Assembly (NCBI GenBank): GCA_903819595.1
Contig: CAIJED010000105.1
Location: forward strand, 1 to 36,764
From: an uncultured Methanomicrobiales archaeon
GTDB taxonomy: Archaea; Halobacteriota; Methanomicrobia; Methanomicrobiales; Methanospirillaceae
Reading direction: 5' to 3'
Length of the DNA stretch: 36,764 nt
In this document: piece by piece, positions 10,295 through 18,988 of the stretch
Numbering within the stretch: the stretch's first letter is position 1
How the letters are laid out: each line of letters begins with the position of its first letter
Position numbers and translations under genes: made by a program
Notes under the pieces: generated by a model
Told to the model about the DNA's origin: nothing
The model's database searches: none
Seen by the model: only the letters and a program-made list of their open reading frames with translations

Positions 10295-11491
10295 ATGACA
10301 GACCTGATTCGCTGGCTGAATAATAACCGCTCTTCATTCCAGCCAGACGAATCATACTCGGTACGTGCTATCCGCCATATCAGTAACCTCGAAAAAAACA
10401 AGCTGTTTTCCCCTGATATCGAGCATATGCGGACTGCAGAAGGGAGGTGGTTTGAAGCAATCGTATACGAGATGTTTCTGGATGCCGGAGAGACCACCGA
10501 TGAAATTGGTGGTGTGGCAGTCAAGGGAGCCGATGCTCCAAGGGGAAGGCGGAATATTCACCTCGGCCAGAATGGGTTCTTTTATTCGAAAAACGGTGAT
10601 ATTACAATTCGTGGCAATGGCCAGGACCTCGCTGAATTTGACCTGCTCCTGGTTGACCGTGATCACCGGGTCGCTTTTGGAGAGGTTGTTACTTCACCAT
10701 CAGACTTAAAAGAGTTTGAAATAGAAGTCGAATATAAAAAAAGGCTTCTTGGATACCTTTTTGCCCAGCCACATGTGCCATTCCTGCTGATCTCCTCCTT
10801 TGACATCTCGCATTTTTCCGTTGTGCGCCGGTTGATGAAATCGAAAGATAATATCAATATCCAGACAATATCCTGTGAACAAATAAAAGCCCTGGCAGAC
10901 AGCAGGAACGCAGGGAATGATTTCGGACAGCCCCGTAAGCATAAAAAAACTTTTCTGGCAACAAATCTCGCCCAGAAGAAGCCGTTTGAATACCTTCAGT
11001 ACCATGACTGGGAGAGAAACAAGGTCTTTTCACAGGTCAGCAACCAGGTTGACGTAAGGAATGTATCAAATCCGGTGGAAACCACGGTGCTTGTTAAAAA
11101 AATTCTGTATGGCGGACTATATCCTTCTGCAATAAAATCCCTCTGCAAAGAGTATGAGATCAGTATCAGGGGTGAGAAACTTGGATTTGATGACCTGATG
11201 AGAAATTTTTCCAAGGTGATCCTTGCAACCGATCTGCCCGGGTATGACCCTCTCGTCTACCTCCGGCCCAGGCAAAAACGTGAATATCTAAAATTGGTGC
11301 AGGATAAAGAGGGAAATTTTAAGTATGAACGCAGGACACCACCAAAAGTCGGGTTTTTCCTATGGCTCGAGTCCCTCACACCCACGCTTGGATCGAGGAT
11401 CACGCACCAGATCCTTGAATCATTTTCACCGGAGAATGGTAATGGGAATGGTAGAAATCAGGTGGCCGGGGTAGTGAACCACCAGAATTAA
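10295..11491 (+). CDS. Uncharacterised protein with PD-(D/E)XK-like core
   Basis: I do not recognise a named family for this 398-residue protein. An N-terminal helical part ends in the helix GRWFEAIVYEMF (Glu54). A hydrophobic strand then reads AEFDLLLVDRD (Glu114, Asp116), followed by VAFGEVVTS (Glu130). A long basic helix, EVEYKKRLLGYLF, comes next. Helix, strand with Asp, strand with Glu and helix is the order of a restriction-endonuclease-like core, but the usual Lys two residues after the Glu is Val132; Lys139 or Lys149 might substitute. The C-terminal half is basic and could bind nucleic acid. The ATG at 10295 is chosen over an open upstream frame from 10184 because of the TATA spacing. 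It may be an active nuclease or a degenerate fold. Confidence 0.7.
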   Translation: MTDLIRWLNNNRSSFQPDESYSVRAIRHISNLEKNKLFSPDIEHMRTAEGRWFEAIVYEMFLDAGETTDEIGGVAVKGADAPRGRRNIHLGQNGFFYSKNGDITIRGNGQDLAEFDLLLVDRDHRVAFGEVVTSPSDLKEFEIEVEYKKRLLGYLFAQPHVPFLLISSFDISHFSVVRRLMKSKDNINIQTISCEQIKALADSRNAGNDFGQPRKHKKTFLATNLAQKKPFEYLQYHDWERNKVFSQVSNQVDVRNVSNPVETTVLVKKILYGGLYPSAIKSLCKEYEISIRGEKLGFDDLMRNFSKVILATDLPGYDPLVYLRPRQKREYLKLVQDKEGNFKYERRTPPKVGFFLWLESLTPTLGSRITHQILESFSPENGNGNGRNQVAGVVNHQN

Positions 11492-11841
11492 TGATTTCTT
11501 TCAATAACAGGGTTGGAACTACTTTCCGTGGACCGCCGCGTAGTAACAGGGTGGAACCAACGGTTTTAACAGTTCATTCTCCGGCCCGGGACAAAATTAT
11601 TCCAATTATTACCTCGAAACCGCTGGGCCACCCACATTACAAAAAATTGAATTCCAGTCCCTTTTCGGGTACAGTGGGGTTCCTGCCGGGAGTCTGGTCA
11701 GGGAGTCTGCGGTTTGTTTCCCCCTTTTTATGCAGCCATCGCATACAGTATACCGGGTATACAGCTTGATTCCTCAGATAATGCCATCGCATCATCTCCA
11801 GATATTGCCTTAAAATTAAAATTTGTACTCCCTTCCAGCAA
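11492..11841. other. Convergent intergenic region with repeats and a palindrome
   Basis: This 350-nt stretch lies between two converging genes and has no supported gene. A near-identical element, TAACAGGGT(T)GGAAC, occurs twice at 11505-11519 and 11544-11557. A perfect palindrome sits at 11748-11762. An AT-rich patch near 11811-11825 (TTAAAATTAAAATTT) could end transcription from either side. Confidence 0.45.
11748..11762. repeat. Perfect 7-bp inverted repeat (GTATACC-G-GGTATAC)
   Basis: The 15-bp sequence GTATACCGGGTATAC is perfectly symmetric around a central G. In a convergent intergenic region it may be a protein-binding site; a one-base loop argues against an RNA hairpin. A single copy was noticed in the window. 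Confidence 0.4.
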
Positions 11842-12954
11842 TCATTCCAGTGGGACCAGTTCGTATTCTGATGAACCGAGACCAATCTCGTTTCCGTACC
11901 TGATCTGCCGGTACGCATCGGTATTTTCCCGGAGCCCTTTAAATTTATCTGCCCCCTTCCGGTGATTATGGAGCAGCTGAGACCCGGGGTTTCCCTCCTG
12001 GTTATTAACTAGGTCGAAGCTTGCGGCATCAATCGCCACCGGGTCTCTTGATGCAAGGATCCCGATATCAGGGACAATCGGGATATCACTCCATGGGACG
12101 CAGTCACAGTCAGGAGTGATATGCGTTAAGAAATTCATGTACCCCATACGTGATTCCTTGCCCTGTATGGCCCCAACGGCGTATTCGACGATGCGCTCGA
12201 TGAACTGCGGGATCTCCGTTAACCAGTCAATATCGATTGCCCGTTCGGGACAGACCGTCATACATTCGAAGCAGCCAATGCATTTTGCCTTTTCAATAGT
12301 GGATTTATCATTCATCATCGTAATGGCGGTTTTTGGACAGACCGCAACACATTTTCCGCAGCCGATGCAGGCCTCTTCGATGATCTCGGGCCTTGCATTG
12401 TGCTGTGCCTGCTTACCCATGGCCGATGCACAACCCATACCCAGGTTTTTTATTGCTCCCCCGAACCCCGCCACTTCATGCCCTTTAAAATGTGAAAGAA
12501 CGATGATGCTCTCTGCTGCAACAATATCGCCCGATATGATTACCTTGTTAAAGTGTTTTTTGTTAATTGTTACAGTTTTTATGTTGCCTCCGTGAAGCCC
12601 ATCTGCAATAATAACCGGGGCCCCGACAACGGAATAATCGAACCCGTGGAGGACCGCGGTTTCAATGTGATCTGCCGCGTTATTCCGACTCCCAAGGTAC
12701 AGGGTATTTGAATCTGTGACAAAGGGTTTTCCCCCGTGTGCCCTGACCTTATCAACTACCTGGCGGACAAATACCGGGTTAATGTAAGAATCATTCCCAA
12801 TCTCACCAAAATGCAATTTTATTGCAGCCAGGCTATTTCGGGTTATCGTCTCCCCGAACCCGGCTGAGTCGAACAGGCGGTTAATCTTCGAGATCGTGTT
12901 GTCATTCGGGTTTCTCGCGCTCATGTTTGCGAAATAGACTTTTTGTTTTGACAT
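11842..12954 (-). CDS. DUF362 domain protein with two 4Fe-4S clusters
   Basis: This 370-residue protein combines the DUF362 fold with a ferredoxin-like insert. The DUF362 landmarks are AAIKLHFGEIGN, FVTDSNTLYLGSR and FKGHEVAGFGGAIKNLGMG. The two cluster motifs are CIGCGKCVAVCP and CIGCFECMTVCP. DUF362 proteins are widespread in anaerobes with no firmly assigned reaction; an electron-transfer role is inferred from the clusters. The ATG at 12954 has a GGAG about 9 nt upstream and gives the usual MSKxKVYFA start, so the longer frame from 13041 is rejected. It is transcribed alone, convergent with the 398-residue gene. No signal peptide is visible, so it is probably cytoplasmic. Confidence 0.9.
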   Translation of the reverse strand: MSKQKVYFANMSARNPNDNTISKINRLFDSAGFGETITRNSLAAIKLHFGEIGNDSYINPVFVRQVVDKVRAHGGKPFVTDSNTLYLGSRNNAADHIETAVLHGFDYSVVGAPVIIADGLHGGNIKTVTINKKHFNKVIISGDIVAAESIIVLSHFKGHEVAGFGGAIKNLGMGCASAMGKQAQHNARPEIIEEACIGCGKCVAVCPKTAITMMNDKSTIEKAKCIGCFECMTVCPERAIDIDWLTEIPQFIERIVEYAVGAIQGKESRMGYMNFLTHITPDCDCVPWSDIPIVPDIGILASRDPVAIDAASFDLVNNQEGNPGSQLLHNHRKGADKFKGLRENTDAYRQIRYGNEIGLGSSEYELVPLE

Positions 12955-13685
12955 GGCAGTGCTCCATTCTAAAAAATCATTAACATGGGCCCCGTGAACC
13001 GGGTAATGATTTATCAATACTCTGTAGGAAGGATAAATCACTTTGCAATTGATAAACCGGAACGAAAGCCAGGAATGTGACAGAAATGACCAGGATGATC
13101 ATGCTCCGCCGTCCATTCCTGCCCTTGTACCTCACACATATCACACTTCCGTCAAATATTTTTCCAAAAAATGACCACTGGGTATAGTTGCCCGACACCA
13201 TATCCCGACAATTTCCCATTCCCAATTCCCACTTCCTGACATCAACATGTCCTGAAATCCTGGTATTGGTACTAACCCTTGGTTGCGGCAACCTGATAGA
13301 AAATCGGGGCCGATTCCGGCCCCTGTATTCGAAAGATAAGCGGGGTATTATCCTTGCACCACCAGTAGTAGCCACCCCCTCCCACAAGGGCCCGGATTTT
13401 TGTTCCTTACAGGCCGCATTTCCATCAGATTAAAAAAATAACCAAATATATGCCACTATTTTAAATAACCCCATTACTCCTTTGTTTTAAGATGATCCGA
13501 ATCCCAAATGGACCTGGATTTCCTGAGCCCCACGGTTTACAGACGGGTGGCTTACCGGAAACGGGTGCAGATCCCGGCCGGGTTGTAAACACCACGCTCC
13601 ATTCCTTTCGTTATGGTTATGCAGGACTTCCAATCCATGCAGTACCAGGTTCAGGCAGATCACCCGGGTTACCGGTTCCATCCCA
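12955..13685. other. Long non-coding region with a GC-rich hairpin
   Basis: About 730 nt without a supported gene. Open frames on both strands (for example 12980-13387 minus) have shadow-like composition and no ribosome binding sites. A strong hairpin is at 13306-13323. An AT-rich block at 13430-13490 (ATATATGCC, TTTTAAATAA) looks like promoter DNA pointing right, but only the antisense frame of the permease gene follows. A non-coding RNA running rightward or leftward from here is possible. Confidence 0.4.
13306..13323. repeat. GC-rich hairpin GGGGCCG-ATTC-CGGCCCC
   Basis: A perfect 7-bp GC-only stem surrounds a 4-nt loop ATTC. It is isolated in a long gene-free region. It is not followed by a T tract on the plus strand. 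It could be a structural element of an RNA or a protein site. Confidence 0.45.
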
Positions 13686-14939
13686 TCATACGATCGATAG
13701 CCATACCACGAATATCACACCGGTCAGAAGGGTAAATGGGATGCCAAGGCGTATGAACTCCAGGAAGGTGACGGTCTCTCCCTGCCGTTCCGCATTCTGG
13801 ATCACGATAACATTACTTGCAGCACCGAGGATCGTTAAGTTACCAGCGAGCGTGCTTCCAGCGACAAGCGCCATCGTCTCGGATACAGACATCCCGGCCT
13901 GTTGCAGCAGGGGGTTAAACAGTGCAACAAACGGGACATTGGAGATGAACTGGCTGATAATCAGGCTTGTCGAGAACAGGAGAAACACCGACGATGCAGC
14001 TGCTGCAGGGACCGCGGCCTGGAAAAAACCTGTGTTGAATACTGCGGCCATCAGGACGAACATCGATATGAAAAAAATCAGCGTGGGCCAGTCAATTTTT
14101 TTGATTATTTTGACCCTTTTCCCGGAAAACAGAATAACCGGGGCAGCTCCGGCAATTGCAATGACAGGTAACGGTACATCGCAGACTAGGCCGAAAGGAT
14201 GCAGGGTGAGCAGGACCTGCAAAATAATACAGGATGCGATAAGAAAAAGAGAAATTTTGAGGGCCCGGGCAAGTTCCGGGTCTGGTAGTTGCCCACCGTT
14301 AATATTCACTTCTTCCGTCATGCAGATACTTTTCCTGCAATCCTGCGGATAAAAAAAACGGATACATAGAACCAATAATACCAGGGAAATTATCGTGGGT
14401 ATACCCAGGTACAATAAAAACGTTCCAAATGGATTTGCATAGCCGCCTTCTGTTGCAATGAGCAGGTTCTGTGGGTTACCAATCGGGCTCATTACGCTCC
14501 CGGTAGTTATTGCAAAACAGAGAGAGACGAGGAGCATTTTTACACTGATCCCAAGACGACGCCCCAGGTACAGGGCAAGTGGCGTCCCGATGATCGCCAT
14601 GGTATCATTCATAAGAAACGCAGCGAGGAACGCCATCGAGAATACAAAAAGAACGATGAATTGCCAGAAATTTCTACAATGGGAGACCAGGTGTTGTGAA
14701 AAAGCAACCAGGTAACCACTCTCTGCCAGGGCTTCACCGACAATAAACATCCCGAACAGGAAGACCATTACATCGACGTTGATCGATCGGGCCGCATCGG
14801 GTAATGAGATCTGGCCTGTAATAATGACGGCTACAGCACCGGCACACATGATCTGCCAGATCCGGAACCTGAACCGCCCCACCTGGCGAACCGATATCAA
14901 CAAAAAAACAGCCAGGAGGATAATGAGTGCGAATTCCAC
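13686..14939 (-). CDS. ArsB/NhaD-type ion permease
   Basis: This membrane protein of 417 residues has about 10-12 hydrophobic segments and the two-fold internal repeat of the ion transporter superfamily. The first half has FLMNDTMAI (from about residue 108) and SPIGNPQN (about 151-158). The second half has SNVPFVAL and the GAASNV turn; such N/P-rich re-entrant turns bind the substrate in ArsB, NhaD and SLC13 carriers. A hydrophilic loop near residues 210-230 separates the halves. The substrate (Na+/H+ exchange, arsenite or dicarboxylate) cannot be read from the sequence. No arsenic genes are nearby. I chose GTG at 14939 because GGTGA lies 6 nt upstream and the first helix starts at once; ATG at 14981 is the alternative. 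Confidence 0.88.
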   Translation of the reverse strand: MEFALIILLAVFLLISVRQVGRFRFRIWQIMCAGAVAVIITGQISLPDAARSINVDVMVFLFGMFIVGEALAESGYLVAFSQHLVSHCRNFWQFIVLFVFSMAFLAAFLMNDTMAIIGTPLALYLGRRLGISVKMLLVSLCFAITTGSVMSPIGNPQNLLIATEGGYANPFGTFLLYLGIPTIISLVLLVLCIRFFYPQDCRKSICMTEEVNINGGQLPDPELARALKISLFLIASCIILQVLLTLHPFGLVCDVPLPVIAIAGAAPVILFSGKRVKIIKKIDWPTLIFFISMFVLMAAVFNTGFFQAAVPAAAASSVFLLFSTSLIISQFISNVPFVALFNPLLQQAGMSVSETMALVAGSTLAGNLTILGAASNVIVIQNAERQGETVTFLEFIRLGIPFTLLTGVIFVVWLSIV

Positions 14940-15041
14940 GGGTTTCACCAGGATTTTTATGTGGCATGGTGGTCCCGGCAACAGGGGCCACTCCTGTCAC
15001 GTCCACACACCGCCTTGTTAATTCTCCCGTCAGCCCCGAGA

Positions 15042-15734
15042 TTACGCAACCTGGCAGGGCGGTCTCATGCGCCAGTGGAGCAGTACCCCTTCATCAATCG
15101 GGACACATTCGACCAGATCCATCTTTACAAACGGTCCGGTCAGGCAAAATCCCTCGCCATCGGCAGGAGTGGGGGATTTACTGCCGCCGATGACCATGTT
15201 GCCGATATACTGGAACATCTCATCGACGAGTCCCATCCTGAACATGGACCAGAGCAGGGTCCCACCCCCTTCAACCATCAGGTTTCGGACACCCATCACA
15301 TACAGTTGGCAGAGTAATCCATCCAGGTCTACTTCTTCCTTTCCCGCAATAATTACCGTTGCACAGGATTCCAGGGATTGAAGGACTTCAGGATCAATAA
15401 TTTCTGCACAACAGATCACTCTCTCTCCCGGACCCCTGCACAAGACTGCTGCATTAACAGGAATACGCCCCCTGCTGTCTATTACCACCCGGATGGGGTT
15501 TTCATCCTGCCCCCGGGAAACCCTCGCCCGTTGCAGTACTTCTGATTTGACAGTTAGAGAAGGATCATCAGCCATCACGGTGCCAATCCCGACCATGATC
15601 GCATCACACCCGGCTTTCAGCTGGTCAACCCGTACAAAATCCGCATTCCCTGAAATTTTTACCTGCCGCCGCTCTTTTGTGGAGATCTTGCCATCCGCAC
15701 TCATGGCAATATTGACGGTCACATGTGGGCGCAT
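15042..15734 (-). CDS. arfC: 2,5-diamino-6-(ribosylamino)-4(3H)-pyrimidinone 5'-phosphate reductase
   Basis: This 230-residue RibD-C/dihydrofolate-reductase-fold enzyme reduces the ribosyl side chain of the pyrimidine intermediate with NAD(P)H. It belongs to the archaeal pathway leading to riboflavin and to the deazaflavin of coenzyme F420. Visible family motifs are VNIAMSADGKIS at the N-terminus, DAIMVGIGTVMADDPSLTV, RVVIDSRGRIP and VEGGGTLLWSM, the last closing the nucleotide-binding site. It is a stand-alone reductase without the deaminase domain found in bacterial RibD, which is the archaeal arrangement. The stop lies about 100 nt from the permease start and both are on the minus strand. 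Confidence 0.92.
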   Translation of the reverse strand: MRPHVTVNIAMSADGKISTKERRQVKISGNADFVRVDQLKAGCDAIMVGIGTVMADDPSLTVKSEVLQRARVSRGQDENPIRVVIDSRGRIPVNAAVLCRGPGERVICCAEIIDPEVLQSLESCATVIIAGKEEVDLDGLLCQLYVMGVRNLMVEGGGTLLWSMFRMGLVDEMFQYIGNMVIGGSKSPTPADGEGFCLTGPFVKMDLVECVPIDEGVLLHWRMRPPCQVA

Positions 15735-16012
15735 ACATAACTGTTCGATATCGTTGTATTAGTTTATTCTCAAGGAACGATTGCCCAGATATCGGGTCCT
15801 GGTTAATAATTGGGTCAGATGAACAGCAGAACGGATTGCTCCGGTGTATCACCGGCGATACAAGGACGGAACAATCGAAATTGTTACGAATTCCTCTTTC
15901 CCTCTACAAAAAAAATTCCCTTGCAGCACAGGAACATCACGAGGTTGCAGGGTACCGTACCACTCACCAGCGTGTATTCATTATTGAACCCGATCAACTG
16001 TACTATAGAACG
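15735..16012. other. Divergent region between arfC and the small membrane protein
   Basis: The 278 nt between the two starts are open in one plus frame, but that reading has no ribosome binding site and looks unlike its neighbours. I see TACTATA at 16001-16007 just before the ATG at 16013, too close to act as its TATA box. No strong repeat was noticed. Confidence 0.35.
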
Positions 16013-16531
16013 ATGACTCCGGCAGATCCATGTATATCAGCCCGCCCGGCACCTGAAGACAGGATATTACAGTTCTTTCAGTCTCCGTTTTTTTTGAGCG
16101 TTACCATCGGGATCCCGTTTTGCACCTACAAGTTTATTTTCGGTTCTCTTTCCATCCGGAACAGTACCGGAGGGGATTCGCCATTTTTCTTTCTTGGATG
16201 GCTGATTATCGGCTGGGCTGCACTGGACCTGGCAATGAACGTGGCAAGGGCGGTCCTCGATATTTTCGGACGGCCCGGCACAATAGAATATTGTTCTATC
16301 GCCCAGATTGGCAGGTATTTTCATGCACCAGGGGCATTTCTTGCATTTGACACCCTACTCTCATTTTCTATCATCTGCATAACGCTCTGGTCCGGCTGGA
16401 TTACCAGGCTTACTTCCTTTGAATCGTTTCTATGGTATTCGGCGACTACATTAAACCTGATCAGTCTCTCTCTCGTTATTATGTACGACGAGACATTACG
16501 TACCCGATGGAATACTCGAAAAAAACAATAA
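16013..16531 (+). CDS. Small four-helix membrane protein, function unknown
   Basis: The 172-residue protein has four probable membrane segments, at about residues 21-41, 52-75, 102-123 and 131-156. The N- and C-terminal tails are charged, the latter ending in RTRWNTRKKQ. The loop between helices 2 and 3 carries Arg, Cys, His and Tyr (residues 78-100). I do not recognise the family. The ATG at 16013 is preferred to an upstream open frame starting at 15725, because the upstream part overlaps the arfC start and has no membrane or domain character. It is a single gene, divergent from arfC. Confidence 0.65.
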   Translation: MTPADPCISARPAPEDRILQFFQSPFFLSVTIGIPFCTYKFIFGSLSIRNSTGGDSPFFFLGWLIIGWAALDLAMNVARAVLDIFGRPGTIEYCSIAQIGRYFHAPGAFLAFDTLLSFSIICITLWSGWITRLTSFESFLWYSATTLNLISLSLVIMYDETLRTRWNTRKKQ

Positions 16532-16599
16532 CTGCAGGTCTTTATTTAAAATACTCAACGTCACCCGCGCAATAACGGGAAGACCTGCTATTTACAGGG

Positions 16600-17421
16600 T
16601 TATGTGTGAATCCTTGCTTTTAGTCCCAGGACAGAGAGGAGAACTGATATGGCGAGGACAATCATGGGGATGGACACCGGGGCCTGTTTTGTCGTCGCCG
16701 GAACTGTCGGGGTAAACGGTGCGGTCGAGGGGACAGATGTCTGAAGCCCGGTGGATGGGGGAACTGGGACGGCCCTGGTCGGTTCAACGATCATGGACCT
16801 CGTGATCGATACGAATGACCCCGGGGTCACGGTAACACGTTCGATCAAAGGACGGTACCCGGGATGCTCAAACCGTATTTCGTGGTCCCCTTCGGGAAGG
16901 CCACGGGTCTGGGGTGTGAGACCGACGGACTGGCCATCAATGAAAATTTCCGATACCACGGGTGTTGAGTTGAACACAACGGTCCCGGATGAGGTATATG
17001 GTGCACCACTGTGGGTCAGGGATACGCTGATTGTACCATACACTGCATTATCCACGCGGGATTTCCCAACAGGTTTTTTTGCTGCATACACGGTGTAGAT
17101 CCCTTCTTTCAGCGAAAAACCCTGCCTTGCCGTGTTCCATGAGTACGCCCATCGATCGAAATTCACGTCGGTTACCGTGAAGCTCTCCGGATCACCAGTG
17201 ACCACCGGGATCAGCATGGTATCAAGACGTACCCCGTTCACGGGCAGACCGGGACCTGTTACAAAGAGGTAAATGGAGTCTGCACTCACGGCAGTACCTT
17301 TCAGGTCGATTCGATTCCCGATTTTCTCATTGATATCTGCCGCCTGGGAATATCCTGAACAGATGACCAGCGCTATCAATAGACATACAATGCAATACCA
17401 GCTTCCTGATACGATACCCAT
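16600..17421 (-). CDS. Secreted PEGA-domain protein with S-layer-like N-terminal domain
   Basis: The 273-residue surface protein starts with a signal peptide (about 1-27, ending SQA). An S-layer-like domain of the Methanomicrobiales type follows (about 30-140; landmarks IYLFVTGPGLPVNGV and TDVNFDRWAYSWNT). A PEGA domain occupies 145-213 (IDGQSVGLTP, LPEGDHEIRF, HPGYR). A Pro/Thr/Ser-rich stalk covers 214-247 and a C-terminal membrane segment 250-267. The order signal, S-layer domain, PEGA, stalk and anchor suggests attachment to the outer face of the membrane. The ATG at 17421 follows a clear GGAGGT site. It is probably a cell-envelope component; its ligand is unknown. Confidence 0.85.
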   Translation of the reverse strand: MGIVSGSWYCIVCLLIALVICSGYSQAADINEKIGNRIDLKGTAVSADSIYLFVTGPGLPVNGVRLDTMLIPVVTGDPESFTVTDVNFDRWAYSWNTARQGFSLKEGIYTVYAAKKPVGKSRVDNAVYGTISVSLTHSGAPYTSSGTVVFNSTPVVSEIFIDGQSVGLTPQTRGLPEGDHEIRFEHPGYRPLIERVTVTPGSFVSITRSMIVEPTRAVPVPPSTGLQTSVPSTAPFTPTVPATTKQAPVSIPMIVLAISVLLSVLGLKARIHT

Positions 17422-17639
17422 TATCTACCTCCACTGTCTGTTGAATGGTATCTCCCTGGGATCACGTAAGTAACGTTTTATAGGACCAGTACATCGACAG
17501 GATATTGCAATGCCCGGCCAATCAGCCATTTCATTCGTGATTAAATCACAAATTTTTGGAGCCATTTCCGACTTTGAAATCCTGGTACCATCAATGACCA
17601 GGTATGGTGGCATCACAATCTGTCATTGCACTCCCGGTA

Positions 17640-18209
17640 TCAGCTACTGATCAGGTCACAGACCGCATCCTTCTGTACGATAACGGTCCCGATATTGGCC
17701 ATATCATGGAGGTTTGCCTGGTGGACACTGGCATCCCGGGCCGCCACGGCATCCTCAACCAGGACCGTATGATACCCGAATGCAGCCGCATCGAACACGG
17801 TGGTCCTGATACAGTTCGGCGTCTGGATTCCGGTGACAAACACGGTGTCAATCCCAAGGGACCGCAGGAGAAGGTCAAGATCGGTATTCATAAAGGCACT
17901 CATGCGATTTTTCCGGATAATGTACTCTCTCTCTGTTGGCATGAGTTCATCAATAATCCCTGATCCGGATGTGCCCTCGACGGTAAAAGGAACCTTCTTA
18001 AATATTTCGTGCCGGAATATCTCCACATCAGAGCCATCACTCCGGTGAATTCGTACCACATGGAACACGGGATGGTCATAATGACGGAACATTTCCAGCA
18101 CTGCCCTGACATTGGCAATAATCTGTTCCGCACCGGGCATCTGCATGGGTGCTCCCTCCCGGACAAAGTCATTTTGCATATCGATAATCAGAAGCGCCGG
18201 CTTGTTCAT
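17640..18209 (-). CDS. Isochorismatase-family cysteine hydrolase
   Basis: This 189-residue cytoplasmic hydrolase has the family's catalytic triad: Asp10 in LIIDMQNDF, Lys100 in IIRKNRMSAF and Cys133 in VTGIQTPNCIRTT. The cis-peptide and oxyanion region TGIQTPNC is intact. Family members cleave amides such as nicotinamide, N-carbamoylsarcosine or ureidoacrylate, or the isochorismate ether. The substrate here cannot be assigned; no metal-binding Asp-x-His of true nicotinamidases is obvious, which argues mildly against that role. The ATG follows AGGAGAGAAAGG. The gene appears monocistronic. Confidence 0.9.
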   Translation of the reverse strand: MNKPALLIIDMQNDFVREGAPMQMPGAEQIIANVRAVLEMFRHYDHPVFHVVRIHRSDGSDVEIFRHEIFKKVPFTVEGTSGSGIIDELMPTEREYIIRKNRMSAFMNTDLDLLLRSLGIDTVFVTGIQTPNCIRTTVFDAAAFGYHTVLVEDAVAARDASVHQANLHDMANIGTVIVQKDAVCDLISS

Positions 18210-18813
18210 TCCTTTCTCTCCTTATAATACCATTTTATCGCAGGATTTAACCCCTAGTCCGCATTATTCCCACGTCGCGGGAACCAGGAGATCCTGAATA
18301 GTTGGTCGTGTCCCGAACACCGGCGATGATCAGATCCCGGTACCATTACCTGACGATGTACACGCATCAACATATCGATCAATGGATTAGCCACGGATGA
18401 GGGAAACAGGAAAACGGCGTACCCGCAATAATCCTGGACATTATCCTCGATAACGTCTCCTGATGTCTGTTCCTTACGGAAAACGAAGATACTTTACCCT
18501 CATCCGGGACATCGTCATCTGAATCTGATTCCCGGTAATCTGATAAAAACTCTTTTATTGTGGCCAGATGGGTTTTTCCTGGCAGTCTGTCTCCGGTATA
18601 CGTTCCATCCTTATCAACCATATTATTCTACAAAAGGGGTACTCAGGGGGCACAACACAAGTTGCCAGTCGCATTGCCCCGAAATCATCAAAATAATACA
18701 TTCAAATTACACCCAATCTTATTTGCACCGCCAAAAATTTGGAATTTCAAAAAAATCAGGTGATCGGCGAACTTTTGCCCCTAACATGACGAACAGGTGA
18801 TCACGGGTGAATT

Positions 18814-18883
18814 ACGGTGACATTCATTCCAGAACATGAAACCGTGACATGTTCTATCCGTTTGCTGTTGTGAACATCACCGT
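18814..18883. repeat. Three copies of an ACSGTGA(C/T)..TTC motif
   Basis: ACGGTGACATTC is at 18814-18825, ACCGTGACATGTTC at 18841-18854, and ACGGTGATGTTC on the minus strand at 18872-18883. The middle copy overlaps a perfect 8-bp inverted repeat, AGAACATG...CATGTTCT (18831-18838 and 18848-18855). Three related sites within 70 bp, in both orientations and upstream of a promoter, look like operators. Confidence 0.45.
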
Positions 18884-18922
18884 ATGGTATTCTGGGCACG
18901 TTTGAACACCCTGGAGCCCGTG

Positions 18923-18940
18923 GAACAACGTAAGTTGTTC
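18923..18940. repeat. Perfect inverted repeat GAACAAC-GTAA-GTTGTTC
   Basis: A 7-bp perfect dyad with a 4-bp spacer lies about 50 bp upstream of the TATA box at 18989. The position fits an upstream binding site for a dimeric regulator. An RNA hairpin is also possible if transcription begins earlier. Confidence 0.45.
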
Positions 18941-18952
18941 AGGTTTAAATCA

Positions 18953-18974
18953 GGTCCATTTTTTAAAATGGGCC
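18953..18974. repeat. Imperfect palindrome around a T6A4 core
   Basis: GGTCCATTTT at the left pairs with AAAATGGGCC at the right around a TT centre, with one G-T mismatch. It ends 14 bp before the TATA box and may overlap the BRE and activator-binding zone of the TMEM175-like operon. Confidence 0.4.
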
Positions 18975-18988
18975 TCACATATGATAGA

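Larger units (their letters stand above)
18210..18988. other. Long gene-poor region upstream of the TMEM175-like pair
   Basis: Nearly 780 nt without a convincing gene. A minus frame at 18379-18621 (80 residues, acidic middle part) is open but has no ribosome binding site or family signature. The right third (18810-18975) holds several inverted and direct repeats, listed separately, just before a strong TATA box. The repeat density suggests a control region. Confidence 0.45.

Noticed and set aside
12980-13387. 135-codon minus frame in the long gene-free region
   Set aside because: No ribosome binding site, shadow-like composition, and crosses the GC hairpin; no recognisable domain.
13492-14352. 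286-codon plus frame antisense to the permease, preceded by AT-rich DNA
   Set aside because: Composition is dominated by Thr, Arg, Pro and Ser, with no family pattern, whereas the minus frame is a clear membrane transporter. The AT-rich upstream block is kept as a separate observation.
17640-18209. Nicotinamidase assignment for the cysteine hydrolase
   Set aside because: The catalytic triad is shared by the whole isochorismatase family, and the Asp-x-His metal site typical of nicotinamidases is not evident.
18379-18621. 80-codon minus frame with an acidic middle part
   Set aside because: No ribosome binding site, no promoter and no family pattern; considered chance or very old debris.
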